From NCBI GenBank assembly GCA_019423745.1, contig JAHZAV010000008.1, forward strand, positions 1 to 64,000: a DNA stretch of 64,000 bases, written 5' to 3'. Every line of letters starts with the position of its first letter. The stretch's first letter is position 1. Positions 1 to 6,233 of the stretch are shown here, piece after piece. The DNA is from Lachnospiraceae bacterium. GTDB taxonomy: Bacteria; Bacillota; Clostridia; Lachnospirales; Lachnospiraceae. The position numbers and the translations under genes were made by a program. A model generated the notes under the pieces. It saw only the letters and a list, made by a program, of their open reading frames with translations, was not told the origin of the DNA and did not search any database.

Positions 1-2
1 CC

Positions 3-104
3 GAGGCTCAAAAAAGCCCGGAATATCAAGGAAAATCATCGCTCAGACGATTGAAATACGGACTCAAAGCAGCTCGTAGAGCTCCACAGTTCTCAAAACG
101 ATAA
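3..104 (+). CDS. C-terminal tail of an unidentified gene (5' end outside window)
   Basis: An open frame enters from the left edge and ends with TAA, giving 33 residues that finish in a very basic tail (RRLKYGLKAARRAPQFSKR). A strong terminator follows about 50 bases later, which fits the end of a real transcription unit. A basic C-terminus in an accessory region would suit a relaxase or other DNA-binding protein of a mobile element, but this is inference; too little is present to name a family. Confidence 0.35.
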   Translation, partial: EAQKSPEYQGKSSLRRLKYGLKAARRAPQFSKR

Positions 105-151
105 TCTTAATTATCAAAGAGATAATCAAAAGAGAATATCGAAATGTTTAC

Positions 152-187
152 AAACCCTGGAAACTCCTTATGTTTCCGGGGTTTTTC
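152..187 (+). terminator. Intrinsic terminator
   Basis: Thirteen-base stem AAACCCTGGAAAC / GTTTCCGGGGTTT (one G-U pair) with a short loop and a T-run. It closes the transcription unit entering from the left edge. Confidence 0.75.
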
Positions 188-224
188 ACTTCTCCGGAAA
201 CATCGTGGAATGTCGTGAAACGGG

Positions 225-479
225 GTGAAAAAGAATTCAGAGAATATAGTATTCAGGCGGGGCAAAGGCCATGGAGAACTATCGCAGCAGGAAATTCCCC
301 CTGACATTTCTCCGGTTATGGAAGAATATATGAAATTCCTGCAGAAGATGAAGAAAACGGAGCAGAAAATCTATGCCATGGAGCAGACAAAAATTCATGA
401 GCGCATAGAAGAAAAGAAACGAGAAGCGGCACAGCAACATTCATTGCAGTTATCAAGGAATAGCAGATATTTTGCTTGA
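225..479 (+). CDS. Small charged, probably coiled-coil protein of unknown function
   Basis: An 84-residue frame with a GTG start. The middle and C-terminal part (from about residue 30) is rich in Glu, Lys, Gln and Met and looks like one long amphipathic helix. The N-terminus contains a basic stretch RRGKGHGE. The Shine-Dalgarno sequence is poor (ACGGGG just before the GTG), so translation could start elsewhere. It lies between a mobile-element-like gene tail and a type I toxin locus whose promoter starts at its stop codon. I do not recognise the family; small proteins of this look are common in integrative elements of gut Clostridia, which is context and not proof. Confidence 0.45.
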   Translation: MKKNSENIVFRRGKGHGELSQQEIPPDISPVMEEYMKFLQKMKKTEQKIYAMEQTKIHERIEEKKREAAQQHSLQLSRNSRYFA

Positions 480-504
480 TATCGAATACTTGTTCTGGTA
501 AAAT
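476..504 (+). promoter_or_regulatory. Sigma-A promoter of the toxin mRNA
   Basis: TTGATA (476-481), 17 bases, TAAAAT (499-504). Predicted start near 511 gives a leader of about 108 nt that contains a hairpin (CAGAGGG / CCCTCTG, within roughly 551-572) before the toxin ribosome binding site. Confidence 0.65.
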
Positions 505-618
505 ACAATCAGGCACTGCCAGAGAACGGTAGGCGGTTAGTCCTTCGACAGAGGGACTGAACCCTCTGATTACATAGAAATCTCTGTGAAGGGAAATCTG
601 GGAAAGGAGGGCGAACAT

Positions 619-711
619 ATGAGCGATTATGAAATGCTCTCCATCGTTTTGATGATACTTAGTATTGTCGTTACGATCTTAATAGCATATATCAATCATA
701 CGAAAAAGTAA
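619..711 (+). CDS. Holin-like type I toxin peptide
   Basis: A 30-residue peptide starting MSDYEMLSIV, with one hydrophobic helix (about residues 7-24) and a charged tail ending NHTKK. Length, MS-x-YE-x-L-S start, single membrane segment and basic end match the Hol_Tox/Fst-like group of membrane-acting type I toxins. An excellent Shine-Dalgarno sequence (AAAGGAGG, 603-610) lies 8 bases before the ATG. The mRNA has its own promoter at 476-504 and a long structured leader. The stop codon sits inside the 5' arm of a hairpin terminator shared with an opposing RNA. The expected action is membrane depolarisation when antisense control fails; that is family knowledge and not shown here. Confidence 0.75.
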   Translation: MSDYEMLSIVLMILSIVVTILIAYINHTKK

Positions 712-795
712 CCGCCCCTCGACCAAAGGATTGCGGTTACTTTTCGTAACTAATATGAATTTGGACTAACCGTTTATCGGTAGTGCCTATTTCTA
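702..795 (-). ncRNA. Antisense antitoxin RNA of the type I system (predicted)
   Basis: A consensus minus-strand promoter (801-829) would start an RNA near 794. It runs towards the toxin gene and ends at the shared hairpin followed on the minus strand by TTTTT (complement of 703-707). The roughly 94-nt RNA is complementary to the 3' end and terminator of the toxin mRNA. Its 5' end (AGGCACTACC...CGGTTAGTCC) closely resembles the 5' end of the toxin mRNA (AGGCACTGCC...CGGTTAGTCC), and a CTACCG in it can pair with CGGTAG in the mRNA leader. Convergent RNAs over a bidirectional terminator recall the par/Fst and TxpA/RatA loci. Confidence 0.65.
704..744. terminator. Bidirectional terminator shared by toxin mRNA and antisense RNA
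   Basis: Perfect 12-base stem AAAAGTAACCGC / GCGGTTACTTTT with a 17-base loop. T-runs are present on both strands, better on the minus strand (TTTTT). The toxin stop codon TAA lies in the 5' arm. Confidence 0.8.
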
Positions 796-800
796 TAATT

Positions 801-829
801 ATATTAGCAAAGATAGTAAGGATTGTCAA
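801..829 (-). promoter_or_regulatory. Consensus sigma-A promoter of the antisense RNA
   Basis: Read on the minus strand: TTGACA (829-824), exactly 17 bases, TAATAT (806-801). It is stronger than the toxin promoter, as expected for an RNA antitoxin made in excess. No other gene lies downstream on that strand. Confidence 0.75.
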
Positions 830-931
830 ATTGAACTAAAAATAGAATAGTAGATAACTGTTCTAAAATTCTTCGTTGGAGATGTCAGGACATTGAGAAA
901 CATTGAATTCCCATAGTGCTTCTTCGATAGC

Positions 932-1304
932 TTGAATACATTCATCCGTGTGATAAATGATGTCTTGTCTCCAAGTCAGGAAGTTTTTACAGCTTATACT
1001 GACAAAATAGAATATAACATATTTGGTCAGACTATAACGGTTTATATTATGAATAGCATATTCAATGCTATTGTTAGTGAAATCGACGATGTGGAAGATA
1101 AGTCAAAAAAAGGTATATTTTCCCGATACGGATGCCAAGCCTATGTATAGGGTCTATTCAGGCTTCCTTCCTCAAGAGGCTGCAATTGAAGAGCAAAATA
1201 ATATTAGGATTAAAATTCAGGAGTATAAACAGGCAAAGAAAATTGATGAATATTTAAAAATGTTAATTGATGATAGTATAGGAGCGGGCGAGGTAAAATG
1301 TTAG
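932..1304 (+). pseudogene. Unknown small gene, frameshifted at an A7 tract
   Basis: Two overlapping frames read as one protein of about 120 residues if one base is removed from the run of seven A at about 1112-1118: the first frame ends ...EDKSKK and the second continues VYFPDTDAKPMYRVYSG. The shift is +1, so the A7 tract does not fit the usual -1 slippery-site mechanism; a one-base gain in a homopolymer is simpler. The 5' end has no convincing ribosome site (TTG at 932 follows a stop), so it may also be truncated. The 3' end overlaps the next gene by 7 bases, suggesting the two were co-translated. The family is not recognised. Low GC suggests recent transfer. Confidence 0.45.
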
Positions 1305-2051
1305 AAAAGCAACTTGAGGCACTGACAACGATTTTGAAGGATAAAGACATTCATGAATATGCAGGGGATGCATTTTTGGGCATTATTAAAGCTGTTTCTC
1401 TAGGAGATGTAGGCGCATTGATTGACTCTGGCGGCGATATAAAGGATCTACTTTTTCATACACCAACAATTTTGTTTTGGGACAAAATGCAGAGATATAT
1501 GTTTGGTACCTTTAGGGATTATGCTGAACAAGTAAAGATGGCGGGAAAATTCAGTGAGGATAACAAGGATTATGAGCGATTTGTAAAAAGACAGATTCAT
1601 CTCATTAATGAAATTGATGATGATAAAAAAGTTGATTATTTTGCTCAACTTACAAGGTGTTATCTGTTGACTGAAATGGATAATGCTTTGTATTATAAAC
1701 TCGCAAAGTTTCTAAATAATGTGTACACCTGAAGAATTAGATTATATCGCTTCTTTTGACTATGAAGGTACAACGCAGCTAACTGCTATGATTTCATCAT
1801 TGTATCAATATGGCTTGTTTGAACAGCAAGAAAAGCAGCATGGCGGTGTGAGTTATGCGCTTTCTGGATTTGCAAAAGCATTAAAATATAATGGATTGAA
1901 TTTCAATGAAGGAACTAGTGGAGAAAAGTGGATAGGCTCATATTCTCAAATAGCTCCGCTTAGCATTTCGGAACCAATAACATGGGAAGATATTAATAAT
2001 GTAGTTAGTGAAAATGAAACTGTAATTAATGAAAATAGATTCCCGAAATAA
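1298..2051 (+). pseudogene. Unknown helical protein, probably frameshifted into two parts
   Basis: The ATG at 1298 has a good ribosome site (GCGAGG). The first part (144 residues) ends at 1732. The second (110 residues, formal ATG at 1719) continues in the +1 frame, and joined at ...KFLNN / CTPEELDYIA they read as one protein of about 250 residues. A single extra base near 1722 would explain the break; alternatively the parts are two translationally coupled proteins, as the second ATG overlaps the first stop. The protein is mostly helical with no membrane segment or signal peptide and a Glu/Asn-rich tail. The family is not recognised. It sits between the frameshifted gene before it and a HEPN-motif gene after it on the same strand, so the three probably formed one accessory operon. 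Confidence 0.45.
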
Positions 2052-2083
2052 GCTAAAAGCTAAGGCGGGAAAATTGATACTTG

Positions 2084-3235
2084 ATGAGTAAATTTTTGTG
2101 GATTAACAGAAAAAGAATAAACTCAGAAATTCGAGATGTATCGAGGAGATGTAAAGATAAAAAGATGGAAAATTTGGAAAAGATGATTACTGTTCGTATT
2201 ATGCAAGAAGATGCGGAATCTATTTTTTCTCTTATGAAGACCGAAAGGGATTCTGTATTTGCAATGGAGATTATCCCGTATTATGCATTGTTTATTCAAT
2301 CTTGCCAAGAATATATGGGAGAAATTTTTATCGAGGGAACTTCTGCGGAAAAAGTAAAAGATATACGTAATTTTATTAAAGTATACGGAGAAAACTTTGG
2401 AAAATCAAGGAAAAGAATAGAATTGGTAGATATCGAGCAAGATGAACAGTATAGAGCACAATTAAGATTTGATTTTATGAAAAGTTGGAATATCCATTTG
2501 AATCTTGGTACCTATTGGACAGAAGATTATCATGTTATAGGAAACACTCAGATGCTTGCTGATTTTTTAGGAATTGATGATATATTTAATCCGAAAACAG
2601 GAAAATTGCAATTCGAATTAGGGCGGCAAATGGGGTCATTTGTGGCATCGATAAGAGAAGGATTTTCGCAAGTTATTGATCCACCAGAGGTAAAAAGATT
2701 GCATACAGGGGTATCAATAGATTATTTTTATGACTTGAATACAAATAAGAATGATGAGTTGTTCGTTGATAATTCATCGAAGGTCTTAAATTTGTTTTTT
2801 CTTGATTTAGTTTGTAATATGAATTTTGTGAAACATATTTTGAGACCGTTATTTGATGATAGCAATATGTGGGTTTTTCGAGTGGAATATATTGTAACAT
2901 ATTATACTTATCGAGCAATTCAACGGTTAAAAAATTATTGTGACAATAATATTGATCTGTGTATTGATTTGGGAGGGTTTACAGAGACGCTTAGTTCAGC
3001 AAATAATTTATTCCAGTCTAAGTTTCGTAATTGTATGATGCATTATGGGATTGAAAATCAGGGAGTAATTTCTATAGAAAATATTGAAAAGCCGTTTTAT
3101 GGCATTGTTGAAACTTGTTATAATGGAATGGATTACTATTCTTTTTTGGGGACATTAAGAAGATTATCAGATGAGATGATTGATTTGTTAGAAAAGCGTT
3201 TTAATATAGAAAAAATTACATTACGACGCTTATAA
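2084..3235 (+). CDS. Unknown protein with a C-terminal HEPN-like RN-x3-H motif
   Basis: An intact 383-residue protein of low GC (ATG at 2084; a TTG directly before is possible). The N-terminal third is basic and helical; the middle has many aromatic residues. Near residue 315 there is F-R-N-C-M-M-H, the R-x4-H arrangement (with N after R) typical of HEPN RNase active sites, preceded by a hydrophobic helix (about 270-300) and followed by helical sequence as in HEPN folds. HEPN proteins are common in toxin-antitoxin and abortive-infection systems. The two genes upstream are frameshifted, so the operon may be inactive. The HEPN assignment rests on one motif plus predicted helix content and is tentative. 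Confidence 0.5.
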   Translation: MSKFLWINRKRINSEIRDVSRRCKDKKMENLEKMITVRIMQEDAESIFSLMKTERDSVFAMEIIPYYALFIQSCQEYMGEIFIEGTSAEKVKDIRNFIKVYGENFGKSRKRIELVDIEQDEQYRAQLRFDFMKSWNIHLNLGTYWTEDYHVIGNTQMLADFLGIDDIFNPKTGKLQFELGRQMGSFVASIREGFSQVIDPPEVKRLHTGVSIDYFYDLNTNKNDELFVDNSSKVLNLFFLDLVCNMNFVKHILRPLFDDSNMWVFRVEYIVTYYTYRAIQRLKNYCDNNIDLCIDLGGFTETLSSANNLFQSKFRNCMMHYGIENQGVISIENIEKPFYGIVETCYNGMDYYSFLGTLRRLSDEMIDLLEKRFNIEKITLRRL

Positions 3236-3236
3236 A

Positions 3237-3392
3237 GGAAGCGGTAATGACAACGTTTTTCTTAATAAAAGAAGAGGCGTAATCAATCGTGCTAAGACTG
3301 CATTTTTGCTGTCATGGGCAACTTATATCAGCGCACCCACAGCTATGCCAATATTCAAAGAGAAAAATGATTTTGTATTAATTTTCCCCCGA
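3237..3392 (+). pseudogene. Open-frame remnant between cargo genes
   Basis: The 218 bases between the HEPN-motif gene and the SRPBCC remnant hold an open frame without a clear start, containing NKRRGVINRAK and ending TAA at about 3392. The same residue pattern (YKRGVLNRAK) and a 12-base identical stretch, AATCGTGCTAAG, recur at 5704-5715. It is probably the tail of a decayed gene or a duplicated edge. No family is recognised. Confidence 0.3.
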
Positions 3393-3453
3393 TAAGCTAC
3401 TATGACAAGCTTATGCACAAGGGTATGAATTAAGATATGGAAAGGACGGATTT

Positions 3454-3738
3454 ATGATGCTTGTGCCTGCACCGCAAGACCTGATCCCCGGCGAGTTTCT
3501 CAAAGTCTGGGAGCTGGTTTTGAATATTGAAAATTATGGAGTTTGGAGAAGCGACCTAAGTAAAACAGAAGTTCTCAACGATAACCAATTCATTGAATAT
3601 ACCAAAGACGACTACCCTACGACATTTACCGTGACGCTTGTTGAACCATACAGACGATGGGAATTTGATATGGAAAACAGCAATTTGAGAAAGCAGCAGG
3701 CACAGTTTGTTGCAGATATAATGAAAAACTTTTCTTAA
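3454..3738 (+). pseudogene. SRPBCC (polyketide cyclase-like) gene with internal in-frame deletion
   Basis: The 94-residue product starts like small SRPBCC-fold proteins (MLVPAPQDLI, then W-E-L-V-L-N-I-E-N-Y, then YTKDDYPTTFTVT and P-Y-R-R-W-E-F-D-M-E-N-S-N). It then jumps to a sequence normally found at the family C-terminus (LRKQQAQFVADIMKNFS). Family members are usually 130-150 residues; the missing 40-50 residues would hold the last strands and part of the final helix. The frame remains open, so a short protein could be made, but it should not fold as a normal lipid-binding SRPBCC cavity. A ribosome site (GAAAGGACGG) precedes the ATG. It belongs to a row of small cargo genes, several of them broken. 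Confidence 0.6.
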
Positions 3739-3766
3739 AGACTCATACATAGAAAGGTGGTTGGTT

Positions 3767-3949
3767 ATGAAGAAGTAGGAATATATGACAGTTGATTTAA
3801 GCGCAGAGCCATCGTTTAATGTTCGTATTAAACTGGAACGGTATATTGAGAAACTCAATGAATACGGAAAACCGGGCTGGCGTTTGATTTCAGGAACGGA
3901 TGACTGGAAGTATTCCATCTTTGAGCGTGAAATTGATGATGAAGAATAA
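3767..3949 (+). pseudogene. DUF4177-like small gene with a stop at codon 4
   Basis: A ribosome site (AAAGGTGG) and ATG at 3767 give M-K-K-stop-E-Y-M-T-V, after which the frame stays open to 3949 with text typical of small DUF4177-like proteins (LNEYGKPGWRLIS). The family often begins MKKWEYM, so TGG to TAG is the likely mutation. An in-frame ATG at 3785 could restart translation to give a 54-residue protein, with a weak upstream AGTAGGA as ribosome site. I therefore mark it as a probable pseudogene with a possible shortened product. The neighbouring SRPBCC gene is also damaged. Confidence 0.55.
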
Positions 3950-3970
3950 CAGACAGGAGATGTATAACTT

Positions 3971-4303
3971 ATGAAAGATATGATCGGATACTGCGGACTG
4001 AATTGCGAAAAATGCGACGCATATCTTGCGACTATCAATGACGATCAAAACTTGCGTGAGAAAACAGCAAAATTATGGGCAGAGTTGAATAACGCCCCTA
4101 TTCTGCCAGAACATATTAACTGTGGGGGCTGCCGTATGAATGGAGCAAAAACGGTATTTTGTGATAGCCTGTGCGGGATTCGGAAGTGTGCAATAAATAA
4201 AGGTGTTTCTACCTGCGGTGACTGTTCTGAATTAGAAACCTGCCCCATTGTTCGGGTGATCCTTGAAAATAATCCGTCTGCTTTGGAAAACTTGAAAGGA
4301 TAA
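3971..4303 (+). CDS. DUF3795 cysteine-rich protein
   Basis: 110 residues starting MKDMIGYCGLNCEKC, the hallmark opening of DUF3795 proteins. It has several cysteine pairs: C-x2-L-N-C-x2-C at the start, CGGC near residue 51, CGIRKC near 69, CGDC near 82 and a later CP. These suggest binding of zinc or an iron-sulfur centre. Length is normal and the gene appears complete, with a ribosome site (ACAGGAG) before the ATG. The biochemical function of the family is unknown. It is one of the few intact members of the cargo row at 3.4-5.7 kb. Confidence 0.75.
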   Translation: MKDMIGYCGLNCEKCDAYLATINDDQNLREKTAKLWAELNNAPILPEHINCGGCRMNGAKTVFCDSLCGIRKCAINKGVSTCGDCSELETCPIVRVILENNPSALENLKG

Positions 4304-4324
4304 ATACATAGAAGAATAAATTGA

Positions 4325-4462
4325 AATTTGTGCGCTTTATTTGCTGGTGTTTCCAGTGTCATTTCAACACTTTTATATTTTATAAAAGCAAATGTAGGTA
4401 CAGTAATAATTGCATTTTTAATATATTCTATAATTGTAATAATAATTATTGTTAGTCTATGA
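4325..4462 (+). pseudogene. Fragment of a hydrophobic membrane protein
   Basis: Between the DUF3795 and GNAT genes one frame stays open for 45 residues with two strongly hydrophobic stretches (ALFAGVSSVISTLLYFI and VIIAFLIYSIIVIIIIVSL). It begins right after a stop, without a start codon, so it looks like the 3' remnant of a lost gene. No family can be named. Confidence 0.3.
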
Positions 4463-4478
4463 TAATTTGGAGGGGAAT

Positions 4479-4976
4479 ATGGACTTCATAATAAGGGAAA
4501 TGCAAAAAGATGAATATTATCTGTTAAGTGATTTTTTATACGAAGCAATTTATATTCCGGATGGTACGGCTGCGCCGCCTAAATCAGTGATAACTTGTCC
4601 CGAATTGCGAGTATATATTGCAGACTTTGGAAAAAGCAAACACGATAAGGCTTTGATTGCAGAAGTTGACGGAAATATTGTAGGAGCAATATGGGCAAGA
4701 ATTATGAACGACTACGGACATATTGATGAGAATACTCCATCGCTTGCAATGTCTGTTCTTAAAGCATACAGGGGTATGGGGATCGGAACTTCATTGCTCA
4801 CGCATATGCTGTCAACGGAAAAAACTGCTGGTTATGCAAAGCTTTCTTTATCTGTTCAAAAAGACAATTATGCAGTGAAGCTATATCAAAAAGTGGGATT
4901 TACAACAGTTAGCGAGACGGACGAGGAATATATTATGGTTGTCAATCTAAAGATTGTATTTTACATGTTACATTAG
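4479..4976 (+). CDS. GNAT family N-acetyltransferase
   Basis: From the ATG at 4479, which has a clear ribosome site (GGAGGGG), the protein is 165 residues. It shows the acetyl-CoA-binding pattern of GNAT enzymes: AMSVLKAYRGMGIGTSLLTH (motif A, R/Q-G-x-G-x-G/A about residues 98-105) and the later SVQKDNYAVKLYQKVGF (motif B). The substrate is unknown; relatives acetylate ribosomal-protein N-termini, antibiotics or small amines. The last 8-10 residues (KIVFYMLH) are unlike the usual end of the family, and an open frame runs on in another phase to 5140, so the C-terminus may have been altered by a rearrangement. Start sites 30 bases upstream lack ribosome sites. Confidence 0.8.
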   Translation: MDFIIREMQKDEYYLLSDFLYEAIYIPDGTAAPPKSVITCPELRVYIADFGKSKHDKALIAEVDGNIVGAIWARIMNDYGHIDENTPSLAMSVLKAYRGMGIGTSLLTHMLSTEKTAGYAKLSLSVQKDNYAVKLYQKVGFTTVSETDEEYIMVVNLKIVFYMLH

Positions 4977-5140
4977 AGGAATCCATTGATCTCTCGGATG
5001 GAAGTCTTCTGATCAAGGAAATAAAGAGTATCTCAAACAAATTGCTGATGTTCGTTGAAACATTATCACTTTTTTTGTTTCTTGTATCATTTATGGAATC
5101 AAGAGTTAAATACATTATTTTAATTTACAGGAGAAAATAA
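4961..5140 (+). pseudogene. Short open-frame fragment between GNAT and HEAT-like genes
   Basis: A frame overlapping the GNAT stop stays open to TAA at 5140 (contains TLEESIDLSDGSLLIKEI and a hydrophobic end with LSLFLFLVSF). It has no start codon with a ribosome site and no recognisable family. It may be the remains of a gene disrupted when this cargo row was assembled. Confidence 0.25.
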
Positions 5141-5142
5141 GA

Positions 5143-5667
5143 ATGACTATTATAGAAATAGTAAATGACAAATCATTAAAACGCTTAGAGAAGAGAAAGT
5201 CTATTGTTACAGCAATTGTCAGTAAGGAAGTTGATTGTTCAATAATTTTAGAAACGTGCGAATCTTTGCCCGAAAAAAAGCGTTCGCTTTTGCTTGAAGC
5301 TATTGAAGAAGTAAGTCGATCCAAAGAGTTTACTTTGGAAGCAGATTATCTGGATTTAGCCAAAAAATATATTTTATCTTCTGATAATTCCTGTAAAAGA
5401 GAAGCTTCCAGAATTGTCGGGAATCTGGCAGACAAATTTCCGACTAAACTTGATGATGCAATAATAGCTTTATTACAAAATACAGATAATGAGGGGACAG
5501 TAATTAGATGGGCAAGTGCTTATGCATTATCACGTATTATAGTTATTCCTCAATATGCAAAGAGTTCCCTGTTTGAACAGATTTCTGATTTATGTGTAAG
5601 AGAAGAAGAAAATGGGGTGAAAAATCAGTACATTAAGGCATTAAAAAAGGCAGAGAAGCTTAGATGA
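5143..5667 (+). CDS. HEAT-repeat-like protein of unknown function
   Basis: 174 residues, all helical, with a good ribosome site (AGGAGA) before the ATG. Residues 85-170 contain helical hairpins resembling HEAT repeats (CKREASRIVGNLADKFP; RWASAYALSRIIVIP; KNQYIKALKKAEK), including the A-x-x-A-L/I-x-x-I pattern. HEAT-like proteins usually act as binding scaffolds; some bind nucleic acid (AlkD type), but no catalytic residues can be pointed out here. It is the last clear gene of the cargo row before a gene-poor stretch. Confidence 0.55.
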   Translation: MTIIEIVNDKSLKRLEKRKSIVTAIVSKEVDCSIILETCESLPEKKRSLLLEAIEEVSRSKEFTLEADYLDLAKKYILSSDNSCKREASRIVGNLADKFPTKLDDAIIALLQNTDNEGTVIRWASAYALSRIIVIPQYAKSSLFEQISDLCVREEENGVKNQYIKALKKAEKLR

Positions 5668-6233
5668 TTTGAATATTATATGGAGTATAAGAGAGGTGTT
5701 CTGAATCGTGCTAAGTCGTCCGTGGTTAATAACGCGTCTGCAACAAATCTCCGGATAACCCCTGATTTTCCCGCTGTTTTCAGTTATCCAAACGTTAATC
5801 AAATACGGTTGTATACGATTCAAAGCGCGGCAAGGTACTACATGGTCTCCCGGGACATTTGTCCTGGGAGGTTTTGGTTATACTAAATAGAAAAATTGGA
5901 TCGTAGCTAAAATACTATAAAAATGATTTGATGATTTTAGAAGCAGAAAATCAAAAGTATGATTCTAAATTTTTTACCATGTAGGAGGTTTCAGTCGAAA
6001 GAAAATGATAGACAGCCTTGCTTTTTCTCATTATAATTAAAGAAATGAGGTAACCAGTTAAAACCGCATAAAATGAGAGCCTGCAGAGAATATCGTACAT
6101 GGACATTTTTTGCATTCGATTAAGCAGAATAAGTTTATTCATAAGCACTATTATATCTGATTTTAGGTGTAATGATGCTTTTTGTGTTTTCTGGTATTTT
6201 TTGTCAAGATATTTTATCTAGGATAGGAGAAAA
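5668..6233. other. Gene-poor stretch before the surface-protein gene
   Basis: I find no supportable gene in these 566 bases. Near 5684-5718 lies a copy of the 12-base repeat also seen at 3285-3296 within a frame reading YKRGVLNRAK. At 5847-5870 there is an 11-base imperfect inverted repeat, CTCCCGGGACA / TGTCCTGGGAG, followed by GTTTTGG, which could be a weak terminator. A minus-strand open frame (5951-6148) encodes a hydrophobic stretch without a ribosome site and is probably chance. Confidence 0.4.
5847..5879 (+). terminator. Possible weak terminator hairpin
   Basis: Stem CTCCCGGGACA / TGTCCTGGGAG with one mismatch and a 2-base gap, followed by only a short interrupted T-run. Confidence 0.4.

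Noticed and set aside
1105..1125. A7 tract as a programmed -1 frameshift site
   Set aside because: The second frame is +1 relative to the first, so a -1 slip would not join them, and no stimulatory stem is evident.
5680..5886. Possible 68-residue gene
   Set aside because: Composition is not protein-like, the frame runs into a hairpin, and no ribosome site precedes it; only the repeat-containing start is of interest.
5951..6148. Minus-strand hydrophobic open frame of 65 residues
   Set aside because: No ribosome site or promoter on that strand; probably chance in AT-rich DNA.
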